A DNA stretch of 64,000 nt from the NCBI RefSeq assembly GCF_000213175.1, contig NW_009799101.1, positions 4,090,011 to 4,154,010 of the forward strand, in the 5' to 3' direction. Made by a program: the position numbers and the translations under genes. The notes under the pieces were generated by a model. That model did not search any database. It had not been told where the DNA came from and saw only the letters and a list, made by a program, of their open reading frames with translations. This document shows, in pieces, positions 34,724 through 47,752 of this stretch (position 1 is its first letter; every line of letters begins with the position of its first letter). Source of the stretch: Neurospora tetrasperma FGSC 2508. Taxonomy: Eukaryota; Ascomycota; Sordariomycetes; Sordariales; Sordariaceae.

Positions 34724-37700
34724 CTCTTGTTCATGTCAGTAGACTGTGTTAATGTGATTAATAAGGGGTAATGGCCATGGCACTGCAAGATAGTTAGTAT
34801 TATACCCTTCCAGCTTTGTCTAATCTTGGGATGGCGGAGCAGATTTGGAGGTTTTCTTGAAGTGTGCAAGGAGAGTTGAAAGACGAGGCAAGGGGTGAGG
34901 GGGAGGAGAACAATCAGGGGTAGTGGAACAAGAACGACAACAAAACAACAAGAGATGTTGACGAGGTGAACCCCCTGCCAAGACCCGAGAGGTGACTTGA
35001 GAGGGTTAGGGCAGATGCAGTCCACTCGATAATGAACCTCGATACAGACAACGCTCAAAGACCTTGGGTGATAATGAGGTTTACAGAACACTGGTTCCTG
35101 AACTCAAGTGATGTTACAGGAGGAGTGAGGCAAAAATGTGATGAGGTGTAAGGTGTACGGTATGTGAACATACCTTGGGTAGATCCACAGATATGGCAAA
35201 GCTGTAGTCCCAAATACACACACAAGGTTCACTCTCTTGTATGTGATGTGGGCGGCTGTGGTGGTGGGGTTGAGAGAAGAAAAAGAAGTTTCTACCAGAA
35301 GGTCTAGGTAATATCAGGTTTTAGCCATTTGCGTCACATTGCTGGATCTGATCCCATAGTTGACGCATTTTGTGTGATGGTCCATGGTCATCGCGAAAGA
35401 AGCAAACAGAATGACAGGATGGGCAGTGTGAGAAGTGCAAAGAAGGAAGGGAATTGGATGGCATGACTCAAGCCAGGCAGTGTGTTGAAGGGGCCAGTAA
35501 CAATAACAACACTTGCTTCTGCGAGAAAGCAAAGGTAGAAGAGAGATGACAGTGGTGGTGGTGATGAGATGATATGTGGGATGAAAGAATGAAATATCAA
35601 GGTCAAGACTCACCGTCCAATGAATGGCTCAAGGTGAGCAAGGTGTGGTGGTGGTGTCCCCGTACAGCCAAAGGAAGTCTCTTTGGTATGCAAGCCAACC
35701 AAGGTCGCCGGTACCTTGCGCTAGACAAACACACACACACACACACCACACAACTGGAAGAACACACACGGTGCAACGGTGACTACTAGCGGCCGCCTAG
35801 GATGGTCCGTGTGGTCCGTGTGGTCCGTGGAATTTTGGCGGGGGAGTTATCGAAATAATATGTATGGAGGGGTCTGGACCAGGCGGTCAACTCCCGGTCT
35901 TGTCGCCTTGAAATAAAAAAAAAAAAGCAAGTAGGTAGCCAAGTATCGGAAGTGGTGACGTTGAAGGGCAGGCAGGCAGGCAATTTGCAGTGTGCGCTGC
36001 CTCTCTCAGGTGCTGTGCTTGTGCCTGTTCTGTTCAGTCACGGTGTCGCCCGGATTGGTGGTTGGTTGGAGTAGGTAAGAGACGTCGGTCGGGTCGTGCA
36101 CGCGCGGGCAGCAGGGCAGCAGGGCGCAGGTTGTTGTAGTAGGGCGTCGGATGGGCGATGGCGGGCAGTGGGAGGTTCGGTTGGAGGGCAGCGGCCTGTC
36201 TATAAAGAATATTGGTTAGTAAATTTATAGACAAGCCGGCACTTCCCAACGTTCCTCCCTTCTCAAATTTTAGCGCGATCCACGTCCGCCCATTGTACCC
36301 CTGCCATCCATGCGCCTCCCCAATTGCACCTCATCGCCCCCAGTCAAGTGCAGCCCACCGCGGCCCCTGATTGGCTGTCCGTCCTCACGCCCCAGTTCGT
36401 TTCTCCAGTCAAGAAGGAAGGAGTGCTTTTGCTTTGAGCTTCATCACGTTTTGCCCTGAGCTTTGCCCTGTGGCCCTGGCCATGTTTGGCCGTGGTGCAC
36501 GGTTGAAACTTGAAAGGGCTTTTGCATTCTCGAACTTGACTTTTGGTTCTTTTCCCTTTTCCCTTTCATTTCCTCACACGTCTGCCCAGTCCATCCATTT
36601 ACTATGCTAACAGTAGGATTCTATAAGTCGTTGCTGGAATTCCACCATCTCACCTATTGGCAAACCTCACCAGCTGAATGGACTTGGAGTCAAGTCGGAT
36701 GACGGAGATGCGTGCTTGCCTGCCTGCCTTAACTCTTCGGGATAAAGCCCAGTGCGACCCAATGACGAATAGCCGGCAGAAAGGCTGCACTGCAAAACAC
36801 AGGAGATCTAGGGCCTACGTCTAGCCTACCTAAGTGATCACTCCGCCATCACGGTCCGAGGCCTGGGCACGCCTACTTACCTCTACAGCCGGAGTGGATG
36901 TCTTCCAAAACTCCCGCTCGGTCCAGTCACATATCGGAAGTCGTACACTTTTGTTTGCATTCGGAAGTACTCCGGCCCTCGACCTCCCATCCGTTTCCGG
37001 ACCTGGGCTTGATATACGACTCCCGATAACTGTCTTGACCTCACCTTTCCCGAGAAAGCCGACCTTTGTCCACGGAGTAAGCAGTCAAGTGCTGGTGAGC
37101 CTTTTGCTTTCCCCGCGCATCCAGGACTGGGCTCGTCTCGGTCTCGGCTTGGGTCAGCTGCAGAGCAACCTACGTAGTGGTAGGTATAAATATATAAACC
37201 CAGGCCCCCGGGTCGGCTCGACCCGTCACTTTGCGGTTTTGTTACTGTCCTGTGCAGGGTCACGATATCAAATGTGAGCACTCCAGTTCGTACAGTCACT
37301 GTTCGTGGGGAAGCCATGGAAACAAGATCATCTATCTATCCGCGTCGACAGTCTGTTGTCGATACTCGAAAATGTGCACAACCTTATTATTGCGAGGAAA
37401 AGTCTGTCTAGCTGTCATGGCGCGGCGCAGAACGAAAAAGAAGCCATGATGCGGTACACGGTAGTGCAGCATAAGCAAGCTGGCGACGCACCCCATGGCC
37501 CATCATCTGTCAAGCGTGTGCCTGATCCGTATCAAAGAGAGGCTTCGGCTGGCTTCTTGCTGTGAGACTCCGAAGTCACGACAGCCGTATGATTGGGGAT
37601 ATCTCGGTACTGTGCCCTTGTTGGTGACTGTCTCGCCCGTCATGCATTCAGTTCGGATGTTGCCGCCGTCGCCGCCATCTTGTGACCAACACCAAGGTAT

Positions 37701-39696
37701 TCAGGAAGCATCCTCAAATTGCAGAGCGGTAACGAGGGCACACCTGATGGCTTGTAGAGTTTGTAACAAAGGTTGTTTGGCGATGGCAATCTCAACGCAT
37801 TGCCTTGTATGTCCAAAAAGAGGTTGAAGTCAGACATTTCGATGCAGGTTTATACGCGTGTACTGGTCGAACGGCACAAGGTGTGTACGTACAGGTAGTA
37901 TGTAATCACGGACAATCTCGACGCGGGATCTGCGACACAGGAGCCATTCAAGATCAACAACGACTTGCTCCCTTCCCCTTTTTAGCGATGTTGAGAGTAT
38001 CCGTCTAGAACCAGACGGTTCTCGAATAGATTACTGACAAACTCGACCTGTCGAGAAAGGCAGCATCCAGGGCACATTGGCGGTTACTATGAGGTCTTTG
38101 TGAGGTTGCCGCACCGCAGGGACAGTGGAGCAAGCTAAAAACAATTAGGTTCCCGTCAAGTGGGGCGTGGGAACGTCCACTGATCATTTCAAAGTCTGGG
38201 GTCCCTTGCTGCTCCCCATTCGGGCACCATTTCGGTCCCAGGCGAGAGCCACCAGAGAGAGTCGAAAGCCTCGAACAGATTTTTCTCGTCAGTCTCTGTT
38301 GGAACCCCAACTCCAGACGAGAAAATGCGGGACGTTGGATGTCTCCATTCACGAAAATGACGATTGGTTGTCCTGAGAATGGAGGGCGGAAAACGGACAC
38401 TTGTTCCGAATATGTCGTACACTAGATGGAGACAACAAATAAACTCGCCGGGCGTTGGAGGAGCAACCCAGACTAGGTCCCAGATATCAACTACATCAGG
38501 TGTGAACATGTGCATGTCCTTGGTTCTCCTGTCTCTATCGCCTTATATTGGAACTTGGCACCATCTACACAAGCTGTATGGGATCCAGCATGTACAGCAA
38601 TTTATCGTGGTGTTGATTTTGTGGTGTTGCTACTGCTCCATCATCACAAGCCGAGACAGTAGGTACTGTAGCATCAAGCGCACTAGGGGCTCTGACGGAT
38701 GCAGCTACTGCCAATCTGCCACGCGTCTGTCGCGACACTGGCAACTGAACTGGAAGCTGAAATACACACATGGCTCGAGGCTCAACAGTCCCAATCACCC
38801 CAGTTCGTGGACTGTCTTGTGCTTCGATTCCGATGACAGTTCTGTGTATTTTGAAAGCCTATCACGTAAAGCTACCAAGCCACGTCGCGCAAACGGAGGC
38901 TTTGAATCTTGAAAGAGCTTTTTGCTTCAGTTCCCTCCCGTCATCCTTCCTACGTTTCACCATGTCACCGAATCCATCACAAGCTGCTTTGGGAACCCAG
39001 CCTGCTGCTTGGTCAGAGCACGTGATGGGTCTAGGCGCTTTATTCTAGCGCCATAGTCACAATGGCCCGAGCGCCTTTTGGAGAGCTCAGCTCACTCGCT
39101 GCGACTCTGGCCCTGGTGCCGCCCGCTGTCGGTGCTTGCCTGCGGGAGAGAAGTGGAAATCCCCTGCGAGAGGGGAGAGCGCGCGACAGGGGAACCGCCC
39201 GGCGAGACGCGTTGAAAGTGCGAATTAGGTACATTATGTTCATAACGGAAGTTCTTCGGTATTGTCACCCGCCAGCGGCCAACACGCCCCCGTCCCAGGT
39301 CTTTCCATATTCGCGCTCGTGTGAGGTGTGAATTGTGTCCAGAACCGAAACTTGATCAATCATAGTTTCCTCCCACATCGCGACAATTGGAAAGGGTCGA
39401 CGACTCCGGCATTCTCAACGACGACGCCCTTTCGCGCCCCGCGACCGATGGATGCGAACCAAACGATGCAAATAGAGACGATCCGATTCCCACTCTTGAC
39501 CTCCGAGCTCTCGACCTGAACTCTGTACCTTACCCTTGTTGCGCAGAGTGATGCGCGCAGCTGTCTACATAGTCTACTAGCTAGTCTATTGTTGTATTCC
39601 CATTGGTCTATATTCCATCCCACTTCAGCGTCTCTTCCAACATCAAAGTAGCTGCCGCCGCGCTGTCGTCCAGTTGACGACGACAAATCCGCAACC
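34724..39696. other. Long divergent intergenic region between MOT1 and SMC3
   Basis: Five kilobases separate the two start codons and no protein gene can be supported. The stretch contains a CA run (near 35721-35745), three perfect 9-bp repeats (35803-35829), a GCAGGCAGGCAGG tract near 35967-35980, and pyrimidine-rich parts. Short open frames such as 36834-37277 lack recognisable homology and have no convincing splice partners. Confidence 0.45.
35803..35829. repeat. Three perfect copies of a 9-bp unit (TGGTCCGTG)
   Basis: The unit is repeated head to tail three times without change in the MOT1-SMC3 intergenic region. It directly follows a NotI-like GC-rich palindrome (GCGGCCGC at 35790-35797). 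Confidence 0.85.
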
Positions 39697-42600
39697 ATGC
39701 ATATCAAACAGATTATTATCCAGGGCTTCAAAAGGTGCGTCGCATGCTTGTCTACTATGGTTCTACGTCAACATCAGTCCATCGTTTTGGGTGTGGCGCG
39801 CGCCTGGCGCATGCAACCAGGTTGAAGCCGGTGCTGACTTTTGACACTTCCACGACCAGCTACAAGGAGCAAACCGTAATCGAACCCTTTTCCCCCGGTA
39901 CCAATGTTATTGTTGGTCGCAACGGTTCAGGCAAGAGTAACTTCTTCGCCGCCATCCGATTCGTCCTCAGCGATGCCTACACCAACATGAGTCGCGAAGA
40001 GCGCCAGGCCCTGCTTCACGAGGGTTCGGGCTCGGCCGTCATGTCAGCATACGTCGAGATCATCTTCGACAACACCGATAAGCGTTTCAGCGAACCCGGC
40101 GACGAGGTCGTTATCAGGAGGACGATCGGTCTCAAGAAGGACGAATATTCAGTCGACAAGAAGGTGCAGACTCGTGCCGATGTCCTCAAGATTCTGGAAA
40201 CGGCCGGCTTCGCCAAGGAAAACCCCTTCTACATCGTTCCCCAAGGTCGTGTCGCAGCCATCACCAACATGAAGGAGAACGAAAGACTCAACCTGCTCAA
40301 GGAAATTGCCGGTACCAACCTTTACGACGACAGGCGCATACAGTCTCTGAAGATTATGGCCGAGACAAATAGCAAGCGCGAGAAGATCGACGAGTTGCTC
40401 GAGTACATCAAGGAGCGTCTTAGTGAACTGGAGGAGGAGAAGGACGAACTCCGCGACTTCCAAGAAAAGGACCGCGAACGCAGGTGTCTCGAGTACGCCC
40501 ACTGGCACCGCCTACAGGAGACCAACAACAACACTCTGGAGCAGATCGAAGAGGTGAGGCAGGGAGGTGCTGGCGCAACGACCAAGGACCGGGTCCAACT
40601 CCAGAAAACGGAAAAGGAAATTGCTGCCCTCGACCACAAGTTCCAGGAGCTGAAGCAGACTCTTGAGCTCCTGGCCATCGAACGGCGCCAGTTGGATGAG
40701 GACAGGAAAGACACCGCGCGTTCGCAGGCAAAGGCAGAGCTGAAGCTGAAGGATCTCGACGAGACACGACATTCGCGCGAGAAGGCCCAGCAGCAACAGG
40801 AAGCGGAGCTGAACGAGGTCAGGCGAAGGATCCAGGCTGCCGAGTCAGAGCTTGCCAAAATCACACCAGACTACGAGAAATGGAAGAAGGAGGAGGAAGA
40901 ATTGGCGGCCGCAAGGGATCTGGCGGCCACTGGTCGTACCAGGTTGCTGACGAAGCAGACGCGAAGCTCCCAGTTCAGGACAAAGGCCGAGCGCGATGCT
41001 TTCCTGAAGAGCGAGATCGAGGAGACGACCATGCAGCTTGCGAACCAGCGGGCCAATGAGATGGATGCGAAGGAACAGGTTACGCTGGTCGAGAACTCGA
41101 TCAAGCAACTAGAGAAGGAGATCCAAAACATCCGTGACAGGCTCGAAGGATACGGTGAGGACCGGTCATCAATCGCCGAGAAGCTGACCAAGGCTCAGGA
41201 GGCCAGGGAACACTTGTACGAAGAGCGAAAGAGACTGCGTCGTGAGGAGGACAAGCTCAGTTCTTTGCTTGCGAATACCCGTGCAGATAGAGACAACGCG
41301 GAGGCGGACCTCTCACATGCCATGGATTCGGCGACAGCAAGGGGTCTAGCAGCGATCAGACGCCTCAAGAGAGAGCGGGATATTCCCGGTGCCTATGGTA
41401 CTCTGGCAGAGCTTATGAACGTGCCAGTAGACGCTTACAGGTTGCCGGTCGAACAGGTGGCGGGTAACAGCCTTTTCCACTATGTCGTCGACAACGAAAA
41501 AACGGGCACCATGCTGTCCGAGTATCTCCACAAGAGCTATGGCGGTCGTGTCACATTTATGCCGCTTGAGCAACTACGGCCAAGGCAGGTGAAGATGCCA
41601 AGGGCCTCGGACGCCCAGCCACTTATCAACAAAATTGAGTTTGACCCGATATACGAAAAGGCATTCCAGCAGGTCTTTGGGCGCACGATTGTCTGCCCTA
41701 ACTTGTCGATAGCCTCTCAGTATGCACGCACACACGGTGTAGATGCCATCACCCCCGAAGGTGATACAACCAACAAGCGGGGTGCCATGACCGGTGGCTT
41801 TGTTGATGCTCGCCGATCACGGTTGGAGGCGGTCCGGAGACTCGAAGAGCTTCGGGAACTTTACGAGCAACAGCTGGAAGACTTGGACAGGATCAAGAAG
41901 GAAGATGAGATTCTGGAGCAAAAGATCACGAGCGCTAATGGCGAGGAACGTAAGCTCGATCAACAATTGCGCCAGTTCGAGTCAGGTTTCGATCCCCTGA
42001 AGGTCGACTTGCGGACGAAACAGCTTCAGTTGGAGCGCGAGCGGCGACATCTTGAAGACGCCAAGATGCGCTGGGCGGCCATCGAGAAGAACCTGAAGGA
42101 GTTTGACGAGAACCTCACAGCATACCGGGCCGAAATGGCTTCCGAGTTCAAGAAGGCGCTATCAGCCGCCGAGGAGCGCCAGCTCGAGGAGTTCGGTGCC
42201 GAAGAGCACCGCCTGCAGATGCAGTTGAAGGAAATCAGCAAGAAGCGTCTGGAGCTGGAAGGCCGCAAGAAGTCACTGGAGACGGAACTTCGGGCACATC
42301 TCAGGCCGCAGGAGGATCAGCTGCGCAGCCAAGCCTTTGAGAACTCCGCTACTGGTGGAAGCGGGAGCTTTAAGGACGCTCAGAAGGAACTCAAGAAGCT
42401 TAAGAAGGCTGCTGCTGAGGTCGACAGGCAACTGCAGGAGAACGAGGAGAAGACGGAGGGCATCGCCGCCGAAATTGCCGAGCTAGAGGCCCACAAGGCG
42501 CAAAAGGAGCAGGAACAACAAGAGCTCCAGAAGCGGATCGATCAGTATCAAAAGAAGTTGGAGAAGAACTCTCAGACCAAGGCTCGTCTGCTCCAACAGG

Positions 42601-43623
42601 CGGCTGAGTATGCCAAGAACATTCGTGATCTTGGTATTTTGCCTGAGGAAGCCTTTGGCAAGTATGAGAAGATGAAGTCTGAGCAGGCAAGTTATCATCC
42701 TTAGTCAATCAATATTTGCTTTATCTACATACTAACTAGAAAAAAACAGATTGAAACAAGACTGCGCAAGGTCAATGAGGCTCTCAAGAAGTACAAGCAC
42801 ATCAACAAGAAAGCCTTTGACCAATACAACAACTTCACAACCCAGCGCGAGCAGCTCCTGAAGCGTCGCAAGGAGCTCGACACCTCGCAGAAGTCGATTG
42901 AGGAGCTCATTCAGCATCTCGATCACGCCAAGGACGAGGCCATTGAGCGGACGTTCAAGCAGGTGTCTAGAGAGTTCTCCACCATCTTCGAGAAGCTTGT
43001 GCCTGCCGGCCACGGCCGTCTGGTCATACAGCGCAAGGCTGCCGGCAGCAAGAACCGCAATCCAGAGGACTCGGACGAAGATGGCCCTTCCTCCGCTAAG
43101 GGCGTCGAGTCCTACAGCGGTGTGGGCATCAGCGTCAGCTTCAACTCCAAGGTTATGGATGAGCAGCAAAAGATTCAGCAACTCAGTGGTGGACAGAAGA
43201 GTATGTTTTTTTTTTCTCTTTCCCTTCCTTACCTTTCCCCCCTTTCCCCCTTTCTCTCATCCCCCTTTTCCATATTCCTCCCCACCCACCCACCCATCCA
43301 TACTAAACACCGAGTTATCACCAGGTCTCTGCGCCCTCTGCCTCATCTTCGCCCTCCAGGCCGCCGAATCCTCCCCCTTTGTCATCTTCGACGAGGTCGA
43401 CGCCAACCTGGACGCGCAGTACCGCACTGCCGTCGCCGCGCTGCTGGACTCCATCTCCAAGACGCAGAAGACCCAGTTCATCTGCACCACGTTTCGGCCG
43501 GAAATCGTCCTGGTGGCTGATAAGTGCTATGGCGTTACGTTCCATAATAAGACGAGTACGATTGATTGTGTGCCGACGGAGGATGCGTTGAATTTCGTCG
43601 AGGGACAGGTTAGTGGGAAGTGA
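39697..43623 (+). CDS. SMC3: SMC3, cohesin ATPase subunit
   Basis: Exons 39697-39734, 39860-42686, 42750-43200 and 43325-43623 give 1204 residues (yeast 1230, human 1217). It starts [18 protein letters not shown]. Walker A is GRNGSGKS at 32-39. The acetylated lysine pair ([11 protein letters not shown]) falls at Lys105/Lys106. The hinge spans roughly 510-670 ([12 protein letters not shown] to [10 protein letters not shown]), between two long coiled coils. The ABC signature LSGGQ is at 1100-1104 and Walker B ends in FDEVDANLD (Asp1128, Glu1129). It forms the cohesin ring with SMC1 and the kleisin. Intron 2 (42687-42749) starts with GC: CAG|GCAAGT...CAG, the classic GC-AG form; no GT alternative keeps the frame. 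Intron 3 falls just after the LSGGQK codons. Confidence 0.97.
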
Positions 43624-44169
43624 GTGGTGAGAGTGGTGTATGGCATGAGGTGTGACGGGGATGATGGGATGAGTAGGAGAAGGAGGAGGAGAAGGAGGAG
43701 TAAGAAAGGGAGAGGGTGGTGGTAAGGCAGGCTGTATATGGTATCTTGTCTCTTTTTTTTCAAGTATGGTGTTTGAGTTATCGTGCGGATATGCGCTTTG
43801 ATGCGTTATCTTGTCGTTGAAAAGAGTGGTCCAGTTGTTCACGTCACTGCTCGCTGTTCGCTCTCGCTTTAAGTGTGTGTCTTTGAAAGTACATCGTATA
43901 ATTCTTGAAAAGCGCAACGAAGCGAGAAGTATATCAAGCTCCTAGAAAGTGCAGGCTCATTTACTGGTTTTTTTTCTTCTTGTCTGTTGAAGTGTTTTGA
44001 AAACGAAAACCTGTCGGTATGATAGATAATGTCGTTACAATGTGGTTGCAAACGATGATTTGAAGTTCGGGGTTATTCTTACGATGTAGTAATGCTTATT
44101 GCATATATAGCGTCACAGCTAACCCCATCTTCCAACAACCAACTACGACAGCTGAGCAACAGTTGTACA
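43624..44169. other. 3' flank of SMC3
   Basis: This 546-nt stretch holds the SMC3 3' UTR, beginning with a GGAGAAGGAGGAG purine tract, and the upstream flank of the tRNA gene. Nothing else is recognisable. Confidence 0.5.
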
Positions 44170-44262
44170 TCTTCCGTAGTATAGTGGTCAGTATGTGAGC
44201 TTGTCAAGCTTGAACATCAGTTCGATTCGCTCGAGACCCGGGTTCAATTCCCGGCGGGAGAG
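44170..44262 (+). tRNA. tRNA-Asp (anticodon GTC) with a 21-nt intron
   Basis: The acceptor 5' strand TCTTCCG (44170-44176) pairs with CGGGAGA (44255-44261), followed by discriminator G44262. The D arm is GTAT/GTAT with AGTGGTCA between. The anticodon stem TGAGC (44196-44200) pairs with GCTCG (44229-44233). The loop is TTGTCA plus C44228, with GTC at 44203-44205. The 21-nt intron (44207-44227) lies one base 3' of the anticodon, the standard eukaryotic position. The T arm is CCGGG-TTCAATT-CCCGG (44238-44254). Internal A and B boxes are intact. CCA is not encoded, as expected in a nucleus. Confidence 0.93.
44207..44227 (+). other. tRNA-Asp intron
   Basis: These 21 nt interrupt the anticodon loop between positions 37 and 38. 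Removing them restores a full five-pair anticodon stem and a seven-base loop. Confidence 0.85.
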
Positions 44263-44269
44263 ACCAATC

Positions 44270-44281
44270 TTTTCTTTTTTT
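44270..44281 (+). terminator. RNA polymerase III terminator of tRNA-Asp
   Basis: Two T runs (four, then seven) start 8 bases after the tRNA, the usual Pol III stop signal. Confidence 0.8.
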
Positions 44282-45500
44282 GGACTTAATTCGAGTCCAT
44301 TCAATGCTAACTTTTATGGCATCGTCAGATTCATTTATCTATTTTTTCTTACCTTTCTTTCTTTTGGCTCCTTCATTCTCTCCTTCCATTTGTAAAAATT
44401 CTAGTCTGATTGTGGGCTGCTGGCTGGCTAGTTACAATCTCCCGTTACAAAACCTTCCCCGTCGTTTCCTTTCCCATCTGATCTCTTTGTTCACTCTTGG
44501 TCCAGTAACTGAACGTTGGATTACTCCCGTATATATCAAGCAAGAGAATGCTTTTGGAACTAGTAGCTCAGCTTTCAATATTATCCGTTCAATCTTTAGG
44601 TTTCCTTGCTTAAGTCATGAATGCTTTCAAGCATAAAAAGAGAATATCTGAGGGATCGTCATAGACCTAGGTAGTGTACATCATCGTCGGATTCTATCTG
44701 TTGATGATGAAACTCTTTTGTTTATTTCAACCACACTATACATAGGAAGCCAAGAACACGGCCCTATCTACTACAGTTAGGTATCATGCTTGTTTAGTAC
44801 ATTTAGTCAGGCGCATGATAAGGTATTATTATAATTTTCTGCCAGTCGTTATGTTACCCGTGAATTGTCACTGGAAATTTATCATTTTGAAGCCTTGGGT
44901 TACTGAGTGTCTTGGTCGTCAGTTGAAGACAAGCTCTTGATGACAAGAAAAAGGGCGGAAGCGCACGAGCTACCTCTATCTTTGCCCACCAACACAACTG
45001 ATGTTGCGGACTTTCCGATCGTTTATATTCCTGCAAGTGTCAAACACACTGTCACGACTTGTGCGAACCTGGCTCGCCGAGATTTGACGCCCTAAACAAG
45101 ACTCCCGGCAGTCCTTGTTTTCTTCCTCGTCTCTTTCTCAAACGAGAGAGTCAACTCCTCCCTCCTCTGCTAAAACCATTACTTGGGTTTATAGGAGCAT
45201 CACCCACAAGTATTTTGAGATGAGTGAACTCAGGCATACCGCCAGGGACATGTGCTTTTTATCACCGTCTGGTCGTCATGCTCGGTATCTATCCGCCTAC
45301 TTGGTCGAAGGTACTCCTAGGCACGGAGGAGGCCATGATCAGGTGTAGATCTAGAGGTATGTACATGTAGCCATCCAGCCAGCATTCTGAGTGAGGTAGG
45401 TGGTAACGTTGCAAAATCTCGCCTTTGGCTTAGGGTTACTGCGTTTCAAAAACAGTTCAGTCGGTCCCATCTTTCACACGATGGATTGGAGAGCCCCGTC

Positions 45501-45644
45501 TGTTGTGCTGTCGGTCTGTCTGTCGTGCTGTCGGTCTGTCTGTCGTGCTGTCGGTCTGTCTGTCGTGCTGTCGGTCTGTCTGTCGTGCTGTCGGTCTGTC
45601 TGTCGTGCTGTCGGTCTGTCTGTCGTGCTGTCGGTCTGTCTGTC
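45501..45644. repeat. 20-bp minisatellite, seven copies
   Basis: The unit TGTCGTGCTGTCGGTCTGTC is repeated head to tail seven times from 45501 to 45640, plus a four-base partial copy. Only the first copy differs, by one C-to-T. Near identity indicates recent expansion. Because 20 is not a multiple of three, the array is open in several frames and produces spurious Ser/Val/Cys/Arg peptides. Confidence 0.97.
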
Positions 45645-47726
45645 TGCTCAGATCTCACTCAGAGTTCTTAGGTAGTCTGGATTCTCCTATAGACAAGCCA
45701 CCGGCTATGCCAGCCAGGTAGGACACGGGACATAGAGACCTGAAACATACCTAGAACGGAAAGGAGGTACGTATCCTTGATCCGTGAGTGCCTGTTGGCG
45801 CAGTGTCAGTGGGTGATTGGATTGATATATAACACAATCAAAGTCTAAACACGTTCTCCATCCCGCCTGTCATGTTGTTTTGTACGGGTTTTCTCGAATC
45901 TTGGAAGAATGAAAGTAGTAAATGATGGACTGTAAATTATGTACCTACTTCCCGTCTTGTATAGAGGTAACTTGAAGGCCAAATAACTCTGGACGACCGA
46001 TGATCGTAAGTAGTGTAAGGAAAACTGGATGACCACAAAGGTTCTGGTTCGGTTGGACTTCGTTAGGACCTACCTATATATCAAGTGACGGGAAGCATGG
46101 CATAGCTCAAAGTTTATATGAAACATGCCTACCTATTCTCCGCGAAGTCGCATGCGTCGCTGATTCGCAACCGAAGAAGCGACTCCGGGAAAACTCGCAA
46201 CACGGACCTGACTGCAGCGCACGTATAACTCAATACCGCGGCACATTGGTCTGGAGTGTGTGTTCGGGTATTGTCCCTATCTCCGTGTTGGTTGTACGGA
46301 CCCTGTCTAGACTCAGGTTGCCCCATCCCTACCTACGTATGTACGCTAGAGGTACCTTCCCAAGAACCCGGGGTTTCAAGGACCTTCATTTCATTCTCGT
46401 CTCTTGCGCAGTATATTGCTCGCCGTGTGAAACCATGAAAGTAAATAAACATAAGTAGCCATGCTTCTTTCGCCCTGTTTATAGCCTATGCAGCCTCTTC
46501 GGCCTCTATTATGTGCATATGAGATGTTGAAAGAAGATATGCAGTAGTACTATGGCGTGGCCTGATGTTCCTATGGCTGTCTATAAACGATTTGATAGTT
46601 CAGTGAACCGGTAGAGAACACATATCAAATAGAAAGGGGTGTGATCATCGAGAAAGTCTGGAGCCGAGAGAGTTTATCCGGGTTTTCTGGACAACTAAAC
46701 CCCTTCACAAAATGATATACCTCTTATTTATCGGCCAGACAAGCTTTCCCTTTACCCCCGCTTGCTGCCCTACCTCTTTTGTTGTCTCAAGGTACTTTGC
46801 CTATCCGGATGGAGCTTACCCCGGATTCGCTACACTCGAACCCTTAGCGGTAGATGTGTGGAAGGAATGCCCATGTAAGAAGAAAGTAACGTGCCATCCG
46901 TCCACGGACATTGCTGGAGTAATGCGAGGCCAGGAAAATAGTGTTTAGTGTGATATGATGATGGTTGAGCAAGAAGTCATGTGGTCCTTTTTTGGGCGTT
47001 GATCCCGTTCGGCTCATCTGGTGGGTCTATGGCTATAAGACGGAGCTGCTGAGTCTACTAGGTAGATTGGCGAATTGCGGATAATGAGAGGTCACTATAA
47101 AATGAATTGTCGAGTCGAGAAAGTAAAGTAGATATGGGGCTGTCATTTCCAATACGTAACTTCGAGATAGATCATCAGAAATCATCCAAGATTGTGTACA
47201 TGATCATTGTAGTCTTGAAAGAATGCGTGGCCTCCTGAGCGTAGCTTCCCATTTGCCTTTTCGTTGTCGTACAAGCCCAGGAAACTGTTCGGCGCGATAT
47301 CATTTACACTAGAGGTATGTTTTGTGATGTGTTGGTTCCTTGACCGCATCACCACTTCTTGGCAGGATCTTGGGAGCTTGGTCCTTGCCTATTGCGTTCA
47401 AACACCAAGCGAACCAACAGCGTCAGATTTTTGGTGAGAAAATGGACCAAAGCGGCAGTCTAGAAGGCGCTGCTGCCTGCTTTTTTCTCGTTTTCCACAT
47501 GAAAAAAAGACTCTCTGGTTACCACTGAGTCCGATTGATGTAACAGATTCCTCGATGCTGTGATCCAGTTGGCGAGTGAGACATGCTTCGAAATGTTTTC
47601 GACAGAAAAAAGAAACGATTTGGAAACGCATTACAACCTTGGCCATAACCCATCTCTGGACCTCAAGGCGGTCTGTAATGCAAGGACGAGGCCATGGCCC
47701 TTTGAAAATTACCGAAGCATCCGCGC

Positions 47727-47752
47727 AAAAAAAAAAAAAAAAAAAAAAAAAA
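47727..47752. repeat. Poly-A tract of 26
   Basis: An uninterrupted run of 26 A lies in the gene-poor region. There is no obvious retrotransposed sequence 5' of it and no target-site duplication that I can see, so it is recorded only as a homopolymer. Confidence 0.9.

Noticed and set aside
45446-45721. Cys/Ser/Val-repeat peptides in several frames
   Set aside because: They come from the 20-bp minisatellite, which is open in every frame because its unit is not a multiple of three.
47727-47752. Poly-A run as the tail of a LINE or SINE
   Set aside because: No element body or flanking target duplication was recognised.
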